12,561 nt of DNA from Bacteroidales bacterium UBA3868. Lineage in GTDB: Bacteria; Bacteroidota; Bacteroidia; Bacteroidales; WCHB1-69. The position numbers and the translations under genes were made by a program. The DNA lies in assembly GCA_002392325.1 (NCBI GenBank), contig DGGS01000062.1:397-12957 (forward strand). Direction: 5' to 3'. The first letter of the stretch is position 1, and each line of letters starts with the position of its first letter. Below the pieces are notes generated by a model. The model searched no databases, had not been told where the DNA came from, and saw only the letters and a list, made by a program, of their open reading frames with translations. Below are positions 6,633 through 12,561 of the stretch, in pieces.

Positions 6633-8693
6633 ATGAAAAAACACTTTTATATTTTAGTAATATCTTTATTTATAGTGTGTTATGCTTCTGCGCAAAAAGT
6701 TTCGTTGACCGAGGCGAATTATGCGGCTGATAGGTTTCTGCAGACGAACCAAAAGTCCGGATGCCGCCTGGCCCATGTGGTTTCGGAGGGTGCCGACACG
6801 CTGTTGTTCGTGTTCAACTCGGAAAGTTCGTATGTGGTGATTGGCGGAGACAAACGCGTGCCTCCGGTATTGGCGTTCTCCGACCATCAACTCTACAACA
6901 GCGAGGACTTGATTCCTCCGGTGCGGATGTGGTTGGACAACTACGCGCAGCAACTTTCCGCCTTGAAACAGCAACCCATGGTTAAGAATGCAGTGAATCC
7001 AGCCTGGCGCATGCTCTCCCGCGAGAAAACGCCCTTTAAGGATGGACCTTCCGTTGCTCCGCTGATGAAATCCCACTGGGGGCAGGGTACCTTTTACAAT
7101 TATTATTGTCCGAAGGATTTTGCAGGCGAGAATTTTCATGTGGTCACGGGTTGTGTGGCCACCGCTATGGCCCAACTCATATACTATTACCGTTTCCCGG
7201 AAACGGGCATTGGGTCGTACTCGTATCTGGATTCAACATACGGTGTGCAGTCGGCGGATTACGGCAACACCACCTACGATTACAATGCCATGTGCGATGA
7301 GCCCACCGCCATCAACCCGGCTATCTGCACGCTGATGCACCACTGCGGTGTGGGGGTTGATATGGTGTATGGACCTGATGGCTCGGGCATGTACAACCAC
7401 AGCGCCGCCCGCGTGCTGCGCACCTTTTTCAAGTTCTCTCCCGAAACTGAATATGTGTTCCGCGACTCCACTGATTTGGATTGGGATAGTCTAATTGTTG
7501 CGCACTTGCATCGAAATATGCCCCTCTACTACGCTGGTTGGAGCAACCCCAATGTGAACGGGCACGGTTTCATCTGCGACGGCTATAGGATGGTGGACAG
7601 CAACTACTATTATCATTTTAATTTCGGTTGGGATGGTTCGTATGATAGCTATTTTTATACCAATGCGTTGAATTTGGTGGGCACGCATTTCAATCTGGCC
7701 CAGGAACTCATCATCAACGCTTACCCTGACACCACATTGTATGCTTATCCTCCGGCGCACGCGCTGACCGGAACGGATACCCTTACCACCTTGCAGGGCT
7801 CGTTTGACGACGGCAGTCTCACGCTGTCGCCCTATGCGCCTGATATGGACTACTCTTGGATTGTCCGTCCTGATGCGGATTATTTCACCTCTATCAGTTT
7901 CCATCTGGAATATGATGTTGCCTCAGGTGACACCCTTTTGATTTCAACAGATAATCCGAGTATCCCGCAAATTCTTCTCACTGACACAAATAACACACTG
8001 AATGTGGAGTGGAGTTGCTCGCAAATAACGGTGCGCTTTGTTTCCGACGATTCGCTTGCCGGACAAGGATTCAGAGCCAATTATAATGCCAATGTGCCGG
8101 TGTTCTGCCCCGAAGTGACCAATTATTCGGCATATTCCGGCACGATTGAGGATGGTAGCGGAAGCGATGACTATTTGCCTTATACCTCGTGTCTGTTCCG
8201 CATAGTGGTGCCTTCCTTTTCTGTGATTGAATTGAATGTGGAGTATCTGGATTTGGTGGATGGGGAGGATTTCCTCTATGTGTTTGATAACAAACCCGAT
8301 AATGCCAATCTTCTGGCCACCTATACAGGCCATATGGAAGATACCGTTATCCGTTTTGAGAAAAAGCGCCTGGCACTCCTGATCGAAACGGACGAACAGC
8401 ATAATGCGGATGGGTTCAAACTGACCTATCAGGCAGGACATGTTGGCGTGGATGATGTGTCGGACGAGCGTGTCGCAATCTTCCCGAATCCGGCAGAGTC
8501 TGTCTTGTCGGTGTCTGCCGATGAACCAATGGAATATTTGTCCATCTTTGATTTGACAGGCCGTGAGGTGATGCATCTTTCCGCTGCAGATACCCGTTTG
8601 GATGTGCCACTGGAGGGATTGACGGGGGGTGTTTACATTATTCGCATTAAAACATCGGATAATCAGATTGTTAAGAAATTTATTAAGCAGTAA
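6633..8693 (+). CDS. Secreted C10-family (streptopain-like) cysteine protease with two CUB-like domains and a T9SS type A sorting domain
   Basis: I start at the ATG at 6633, not the upstream TTG at 6576, because it gives a clean signal peptide (1-20, cut at ASA-Q) and sits just after the promoter. The protein has 686 residues. Residues about 22-115 are a propeptide of the Spi/PrtH type (SSYVVIGGDKRVPPVLAFSD), expected to keep the zymogen inactive. The protease domain (about 136-366) shows the oxyanion glutamine in HWGQG (Q151), catalytic Cys174 in VTGCVATAMAQ, catalytic His311 in NGHGFICDGY, and the FNFGWDG motif (W333). Two beta-sandwich CUB-like domains follow (about 380-486 and 492-602). 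Residues about 605-686 form the sorting domain, with FPNPAE, LSIFDLTGREV and GGVYIIRI. T9SS would carry it across the outer membrane and attach or release it. A role in degrading host or dietary protein is inferred. Confidence 0.93.
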   Translation: MKKHFYILVISLFIVCYASAQKVSLTEANYAADRFLQTNQKSGCRLAHVVSEGADTLLFVFNSESSYVVIGGDKRVPPVLAFSDHQLYNSEDLIPPVRMWLDNYAQQLSALKQQPMVKNAVNPAWRMLSREKTPFKDGPSVAPLMKSHWGQGTFYNYYCPKDFAGENFHVVTGCVATAMAQLIYYYRFPETGIGSYSYLDSTYGVQSADYGNTTYDYNAMCDEPTAINPAICTLMHHCGVGVDMVYGPDGSGMYNHSAARVLRTFFKFSPETEYVFRDSTDLDWDSLIVAHLHRNMPLYYAGWSNPNVNGHGFICDGYRMVDSNYYYHFNFGWDGSYDSYFYTNALNLVGTHFNLAQELIINAYPDTTLYAYPPAHALTGTDTLTTLQGSFDDGSLTLSPYAPDMDYSWIVRPDADYFTSISFHLEYDVASGDTLLISTDNPSIPQILLTDTNNTLNVEWSCSQITVRFVSDDSLAGQGFRANYNANVPVFCPEVTNYSAYSGTIEDGSGSDDYLPYTSCLFRIVVPSFSVIELNVEYLDLVDGEDFLYVFDNKPDNANLLATYTGHMEDTVIRFEKKRLALLIETDEQHNADGFKLTYQAGHVGVDDVSDERVAIFPNPAESVLSVSADEPMEYLSIFDLTGREVMHLSAADTRLDVPLEGLTGGVYIIRIKTSDNQIVKKFIKQ

Positions 8694-8696
8694 TAC

Positions 8697-9464
8697 ATGA
8701 TGAAAGTTACCTTGTTGGGTACCGGAACATCGCAAGGTGTCCCTGTGGTGGGATGCCAGTGTGCGGTTTGCCAGTCGGCGGACCCGCGCGACACGCGTCT
8801 GCGCACCGCCGCCTATGTGGAAGTGGACGGCACCCACATCCTGATTGATACCGGCCCCGACCTGCGACAGCAGATGCTGCACAACCATATCACGCAGGTG
8901 GATGCCATACTGGTGACGCATGAGCATAAGGACCATCTGGGCGGACTGGATGATATCCGGCCCATCTATTTCATGAAAAAGGCACCGATGGAGATCTACG
9001 GCTTGCAACGCGTGCTGAATGTGGTCCGCAAGGATTACGACTACGCCTTCAAACCGCATCCATATCCGGGAGTTCCTTCTTTGCATCTGAACCCTGTTAA
9101 AGAAGATCCGTTTGAGGTGAATGGCATTACGATACAACCCATCCATGTGCGCCATCTCACACTGCCTATTCTCGGTTACCGCATAGGACCGTTTGCCTAC
9201 ATCACCGACGCAAGTTTCATTCCGGAAACGGAGTTGAATAAACTGAATGGAATTAAAGTGTTGGTTATAAATGCGTTACGAATCAAGGAGCATTATTCGC
9301 ATTTTAATCTGGCGCAAGCATTGGGTATTGTTGAGCGTCTTCAACCCGAGCAGGCATATCTTACCCATATATCCCACGAAATGGGCAGGTATGCCGAAGT
9401 TGCGGAAATGCTTCCCAGTAATGTGTTTTTGGGTATTGACGGCTTGGTTATTGAGGTGGAATAA
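8697..9464 (+). CDS. PhnP-like metallo-beta-lactamase-fold hydrolase
   Basis: The 255-residue cytoplasmic protein has the metallo-beta-lactamase metal motif THEHKDHLGG (H75, H77, D79, H80), a further histidine in HVRH (H153) and TDAS (D171), and a late histidine pair in LTHISHEMG (H224, H227). Near the N-terminus, GCQCAVC (C20, C22, C25) matches the structural zinc site of PhnP. Opening MKVTLLGTGTSQGVP is also typical. PhnP is a phosphoribosyl cyclic phosphodiesterase of phosphonate breakdown, but no phn genes are seen here; close relatives are widespread in Bacteroidota as housekeeping hydrolases of unknown substrate. Two ATG codons (8697 and 8700) are possible starts. It lies 3 bp after the protease stop, so the two may be co-transcribed, although a functional link is not obvious. 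Confidence 0.88.
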   Translation: MMKVTLLGTGTSQGVPVVGCQCAVCQSADPRDTRLRTAAYVEVDGTHILIDTGPDLRQQMLHNHITQVDAILVTHEHKDHLGGLDDIRPIYFMKKAPMEIYGLQRVLNVVRKDYDYAFKPHPYPGVPSLHLNPVKEDPFEVNGITIQPIHVRHLTLPILGYRIGPFAYITDASFIPETELNKLNGIKVLVINALRIKEHYSHFNLAQALGIVERLQPEQAYLTHISHEMGRYAEVAEMLPSNVFLGIDGLVIEVE

Positions 9465-9478
9465 GTGAATAAATTTTA

Positions 9479-9486
9479 TACATTTG
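9479..9486 (+). promoter_or_regulatory. Bacteroidota-type -7 promoter element for the carboxyltransferase gene
   Basis: TACATTTG matches the TAnnTTTG consensus exactly. It lies 72 bp before the ATG at 9558. The -33 element is weak; the nearest TTG (9451-9453) is 25 bp upstream, which is long. The transcript would begin about where the hairpin at 9488-9534 begins. Confidence 0.55.
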
Positions 9487-9487
9487 C

Positions 9488-9534
9488 ACTCCCAAACAGC
9501 AGGATGCTGATTTTGTCCTTAACTGTCTGGGAGT
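9488..9534 (+). other. Long hairpin in the 5' leader of the carboxyltransferase gene
   Basis: ACTCCCA (9488-9494) pairs with TGGGAGT (9528-9534). After a single A/C mismatch, ACAG (9496-9499) pairs with CTGT (9523-9526); past a small bulge, AGGA (9501-9504) pairs with TCCT (9516-9519) around an 11-nt loop. It is followed by AT-rich TTAAATATTTAATATAG, not a T run, so it is unlikely to be a simple terminator. Placed at the 5' end of the predicted transcript, 23 bp before the ATG, it may protect the mRNA or affect translation. I do not recognise a riboswitch class. Confidence 0.5.
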
Positions 9535-9557
9535 TAAATATTTAATATAGTTTTGAT

Positions 9558-11336
9558 ATGGGAAGAAAGATAAAATTTTGTTTGGTTTATCGCGACATGT
9601 GGCAATCCTCCGGAAAATACCAGCCGCGTGTAGATCAGTTAAAAGAGATTGCTCCCGTGATTGTGAAGATGGGATGCTTTGACAGAGTGGAAACCAACGG
9701 TGGCGCTTTTGAGCAGGTGAACCTGCTCTATGGCGAGAATCCGAACCGTGCGGTGCGCGAGTGGACCAAACCGCTCCGCGAGGCCGGTATCCAGACGCAA
9801 ATGCTGGAACGCGCGCTTAATGGCCTTCGCATGTATCCCGTGCCCGCGGATGTGCGCCGTTTGATGTTCAAGGTGAAAAAAGCCCAAGGTGTGGATGTCG
9901 TCCGCTCGTTCTGCGGATTGAACGATTACCGCAACTTGGAACTTTCCATAAAATACGCCAATGAGTTCGGTCTGATCTCGCAGGCCGCCCTCAGCATTAC
10001 GCATTCACCCGTCCATACCATCGAACATTATATGGAAATCGTGGACAAATATGTGGAATATGGCGCCAAAGAAATTGGTTTGAAGGATATGGCTGGTATT
10101 GGCCGTCCCGCCACATTGGGCAAACTGGTGAAATGTATCAAGGAGAAATATCCTCAAATTGTGATTCAATATCACGGTCATACGGGTCCTGGGCTTTCCA
10201 TGGCTTCCGTGCTGGAGGTTTGCAAGGCAGGTGCCGATATCGTGGATGTGGCCATGGAACCGCTCTCTTGGGGTATGGTGCATCCCGATGTCATTGCCGT
10301 ACAGGCCATGCTCCGCGATGCCGGTTTCGAGGTGAAGGACATTGACATGAACGCCTACATGGAGGCGCGCGCGTTGACACAGAAGTTCATGGACGATTTC
10401 TTGGGTTATTTCATTGAACCGAAGAATAAGATATGTACCTCATTGTTATTGGGCTGCGGACTCCCTGGCGGTATGATGGGTTCCATGATGGCTGATTTGA
10501 AAGGGTTGAAGGATGCGATCAATATGGCACTTCGCCAGAAGGGTAAACCCGAACTGACGGAAGATGAGCTGCTGGTGAAACTGTTTAACGAAGTGCAATA
10601 TGTGTGGCCGCGTGTGGGCACGCCTGGTTTGGTCACCCCGTTCAGCCAATATGTCAAGAACATTGCCTTGATGAACATCTTGGCCGAGGCGCAGGGTAAA
10701 CCGCGTTATTCGAATATGGACCAGAACATGTGGGATATGATACTCGGACGCTGCGGTCGTCTGCCCGGTCCGCTTGCCCCGGAGATTCTGGAACTGGCCA
10801 AAGAAAAAGGTTTTGAGTTTTTCGATGGTGTGCCGCAAGACAACTATCCCGATGAGTTGCCCAAGTACCGCGCCATGATGGAAGAGCGCGGCTGGGATGT
10901 GGGCGAAGACGAGGAAGAACTCTTTGAATTGGCTATGCACGAGCGTCAATACATTGACTATAAAGAGGGTAGGGCAAAGAAGAATTTCGAGAAGGCCCTG
11001 GCTGACGCTAAGAAAAAAGCGTTGCAAAAACAACAGGTTTTGTCGCCCGAGCAGTACAAACAGGCCTTGGTTGAGGCGGCGCTGAAGCGCATGCCCGAAG
11101 CCGTCAGGGTAGAAGCCCCCGTTTCCGGACAAGTGATCTGGGAACTCTCGGTGGGTGAATCTTCAATGGCCAAACCGCTGGGCACGGAATTTCCTGAAAA
11201 CGGTATTCTTTGCTTCATCCAGACCTACTACGGTCAGGAGGAAGTGCGTGTGCCGGTAGCCGGCAAACTGGTGGAAGTTGTTGCCCAGCAAGGTGATAAG
11301 GTACAAAAAGGCGATCTGATTGCATTTGTTAAATAA
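9558..11336 (+). CDS. Carboxyltransferase of the oxaloacetate decarboxylase alpha / pyruvate carboxylase B family, with a lysine-less biotinyl-like C-terminus
   Basis: The 592-residue protein has an HMGL-like TIM-barrel (about 5-270): YRDMWQS (D13, in place of the usual LRDGHQS), RSFCGLND (116-123), SPVHT (150-154), LKDMAG with the lysine that is carbamylated in relatives (K176), and metal-binding HGH (H206, H208). A conserved carboxylase region follows (about 275-450; GLPGGMMGSM, YVWPRVGTPGLVTPFSQYV). A charged helical linker (about 455-512) leads to a biotinyl/lipoyl-like domain (about 517-592; VEAPVSG, VPVAGKLVEV, GDKVQKGDLIAF). The biotin-accepting EAMKM is replaced by QTYYG, with Tyr558 at the lysine position. 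Relatives move CO2 between oxaloacetate or pyruvate and biotin, on a Na+-pump or gluconeogenic route. This protein would need a separate biotin carrier, or do something else. The ATG follows an AT-rich leader with promoter and hairpin; the CPBP gene starts 2 bp after the stop. Confidence 0.88.
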   Translation: MGRKIKFCLVYRDMWQSSGKYQPRVDQLKEIAPVIVKMGCFDRVETNGGAFEQVNLLYGENPNRAVREWTKPLREAGIQTQMLERALNGLRMYPVPADVRRLMFKVKKAQGVDVVRSFCGLNDYRNLELSIKYANEFGLISQAALSITHSPVHTIEHYMEIVDKYVEYGAKEIGLKDMAGIGRPATLGKLVKCIKEKYPQIVIQYHGHTGPGLSMASVLEVCKAGADIVDVAMEPLSWGMVHPDVIAVQAMLRDAGFEVKDIDMNAYMEARALTQKFMDDFLGYFIEPKNKICTSLLLGCGLPGGMMGSMMADLKGLKDAINMALRQKGKPELTEDELLVKLFNEVQYVWPRVGTPGLVTPFSQYVKNIALMNILAEAQGKPRYSNMDQNMWDMILGRCGRLPGPLAPEILELAKEKGFEFFDGVPQDNYPDELPKYRAMMEERGWDVGEDEEELFELAMHERQYIDYKEGRAKKNFEKALADAKKKALQKQQVLSPEQYKQALVEAALKRMPEAVRVEAPVSGQVIWELSVGESSMAKPLGTEFPENGILCFIQTYYGQEEVRVPVAGKLVEVVAQQGDKVQKGDLIAFVK

Positions 11337-11338
11337 CG

Positions 11339-12253
11339 ATGGATTTTATCAGACCTTTTTTTGAAGGAAAAAATAGAGGATTACAAGTATTGTTCCTGCT
11401 GCTTTTCATAGTGGTGGGAACAATCGTTTTCAGCGGATTGGGTTCCCTCATTGCCTATGGTGTGTACCATACCTACAACATGTATGAGGCCGCCGATCCG
11501 GCTGGATTTGTGCGCATCACGCAAGCTTTTTCTTCCATCGGCATGTTCCTCGCTCCGGCGCTCATGTTTGCGTACGCGCACGACCGGAAATGGTTGCGCT
11601 ACAACGACGGCGACCGCAAACCGCATTACTTGCTGGTGAATGTGACCCTATTGCTCTCCATTGTGATTCTGCCCATTGTGGCCCTGCTTTCGCAGTGGAA
11701 TGAGGCTATAAAATTGCCCGAAGGCGCATTGTGGCATTGGATGGCAAACCTTGATGAGCAAGCGGAAACCATAACAAGAATGCTGACATTTCGTCATTCA
11801 TACTCCAATCTGTTGCTGAACATTCTGGTTCTGGCGTTGATTCCTGCTATTGGCGAGGAGTTCATGTTCCAAGGCACGATACAGGCGTTTTTGACTAAAT
11901 GGAGTCGCAAACCGCATCTGGCGATATGGATAACAGCATTGATTTTCAGTGCGATACATTTTCAATTCAGCGGATTCATTCCCCGTCTGTTGCTGGGTGC
12001 CTATTTGGGTTACCTGTTTTACTGGAGCCGGTCGCTTTGGCTGCCCGTTCTGGCACATTTCCTGCATAATGCCCTGTCGCTCCTGGTGGATTTTTCGTTC
12101 CAAGGGCGCGGTGTGGAACTCGATGAAATGAAATTCACCGATATTCATGGCGCAGTACCGTTGGTGATCTCCTGTTCGGTGGTCACCTTCATCAGTTTAC
12201 TGTTTTTATGGCGCACGCAGAAAGAATTGAATGAGAGCGAGAAGGAGCGTTAA
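11339..12253 (+). CDS. CPBP-family (CAAX/bacteriocin-processing-like) intramembrane protease
   Basis: The 304-residue protein has about seven to eight hydrophobic segments, for example near residues 17-42, 65-80, 98-118, 157-171, 195-209, 214-228 and 277-294. The three CPBP (ABI) motifs lie in the second half: IGEEFMFQG (E173, E174), FSAIH (F203, H207) and HFLHN (H240, N244). These glutamates and histidines form the active site of the Rce1-like glutamate intramembrane proteases. The usual EExxxR arginine is Gln178 here, so activity may be altered. Bacterial members are involved in peptide maturation or immunity to bacteriocins, or have unknown roles. It lies 2 bp after the carboxyltransferase stop, implying co-transcription without a known functional link. 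Its TAA (12251-12253) overlaps the stop of the minus-strand gene. Confidence 0.88.
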   Translation: MDFIRPFFEGKNRGLQVLFLLLFIVVGTIVFSGLGSLIAYGVYHTYNMYEAADPAGFVRITQAFSSIGMFLAPALMFAYAHDRKWLRYNDGDRKPHYLLVNVTLLLSIVILPIVALLSQWNEAIKLPEGALWHWMANLDEQAETITRMLTFRHSYSNLLLNILVLALIPAIGEEFMFQGTIQAFLTKWSRKPHLAIWITALIFSAIHFQFSGFIPRLLLGAYLGYLFYWSRSLWLPVLAHFLHNALSLLVDFSFQGRGVELDEMKFTDIHGAVPLVISCSVVTFISLLFLWRTQKELNESEKER

Positions 12254-12561
12254 AAGAACTTGACGATATTCTTCATCTCCTCCATTTCCTCCAAATTGAT
12301 CAGCACATTTTCTTTCAGAAAATCGTTGAATGGTTTCATGCTATGAAAAATGTCGGTCATGTGTTTGACGCATTGGGGCTTATATAATTCGGATGGTTTC
12401 AGGTAGCAGGCGCAGGTGAAATCTTTGCATAGCAGAAGCTCCGGTCGGCGAAAATCCTTCGGAAACCCGTTTGGAATCCGCTTGTATCGTTCGGTGCCAA
12501 AACCGATGGCGGGGCAATGTTTCTTGAATGTCGGTTCATCCAGAATCTTCTCAAACACATC
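12250..12561 (-). CDS. DUF2461-family protein, C-terminal part (runs off the window)
   Basis: About 103 C-terminal residues are visible; the frame stays open to the window edge, and the codon before the apparent GTG at 12558 is GAT, so the true start lies outside. The sequence has features I associate with the end of DUF2461 (TIGR02453) proteins: a LKxxPxGFPxDxxxPELLxxKxF-like stretch (here YKRIPNGFPKDFRRPELLLCKDF), a following positively charged region, and a final helix with MKPFNDFL. Full members are about 220 residues and have no established function. The stop TAA (12252-12250) overlaps the convergent CPBP stop in a shared TTAA, so neither gene has room for a separate terminator between them. 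Confidence 0.7.
   Translation of the reverse strand, partial: DVFEKILDEPTFKKHCPAIGFGTERYKRIPNGFPKDFRRPELLLCKDFTCACYLKPSELYKPQCVKHMTDIFHSMKPFNDFLKENVLINLEEMEEMKNIVKFF

Noticed and set aside
6285..6636. Short open frames over the tRNA and terminator region
   Set aside because: They cross the tRNA gene and strong hairpins and show no coding signature.
7944..9155. A 403-codon open frame on the minus strand, antisense to the protease and the MBL-fold gene
   Set aside because: It spans two well-supported plus-strand genes; its product is rich in His, Ile, Arg and Gln with no domain, as expected of a shadow frame.
9488..9534. Rho-independent terminator for the MBL-fold gene
   Set aside because: The stem is interrupted and is followed by mixed A/T rather than a T run, and it lies just after a -7 promoter match; a leader structure fits better.

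Overview
The window looks like chromosomal DNA from a member of the Bacteroidota, most likely order Bacteroidales. The evidence is a C10 (streptopain-like) secreted protease ending in a type IX secretion (T9SS) type A sorting domain, a cell-surface protein made of fibronectin type III, jelly-roll and FISUMP modules, promoters matching the Bacteroidota -7 consensus TAnnTTTG, and AT-rich start regions without a clear Shine-Dalgarno sequence. A gut or rumen anaerobe is plausible but is inference. I see no phage, transposase, CRISPR or defence genes.

Layout, left to right. 2-1075: a CNNM/CBS-domain membrane protein (probable metal transporter). 1103-3471: two secreted or envelope proteins in tandem, a small probable outer-membrane beta-barrel and a two-domain protein joining a degenerate GDPD-like barrel to an intact-looking endonuclease/exonuclease/phosphatase (EEP) domain. 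About 3505-6256: the remains of one large surface protein, missing its 5' end and broken by an in-frame TAA (3748-3750) and a frameshift near 5117-5122. 6257-6632 has no protein gene but is dense in signals: a strong terminator, a cluster of palindromes, a tRNA-Pro(GGG) gene on the minus strand with its own terminator and promoter, and a divergent plus-strand promoter.

6633-9464: the C10 protease and, 3 bp downstream, a PhnP-like metallo-beta-lactamase-fold hydrolase. 9465-9557 holds a TAnnTTTG promoter and a long 5'-leader hairpin. 9558-12253: a carboxyltransferase related to oxaloacetate decarboxylase alpha / pyruvate carboxylase B, whose biotinyl-like tail lacks the biotin-accepting lysine, followed 2 bp later by a CPBP-family membrane protease. 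On the minus strand, 12250-12561 is the C-terminal part of a DUF2461-family gene running off the right edge; it shares a TTAA with the CPBP stop codon.

Most genes look like ordinary core and envelope functions rather than one pathway. The points most worth a second look are the lysine-less biotinyl-like domain, the pseudo-GDPD/EEP fusion, the decaying surface protein, and the structured RNA and palindromes at 6278-6432 and 9488-9534. I did not find a convincing new multi-gene system.
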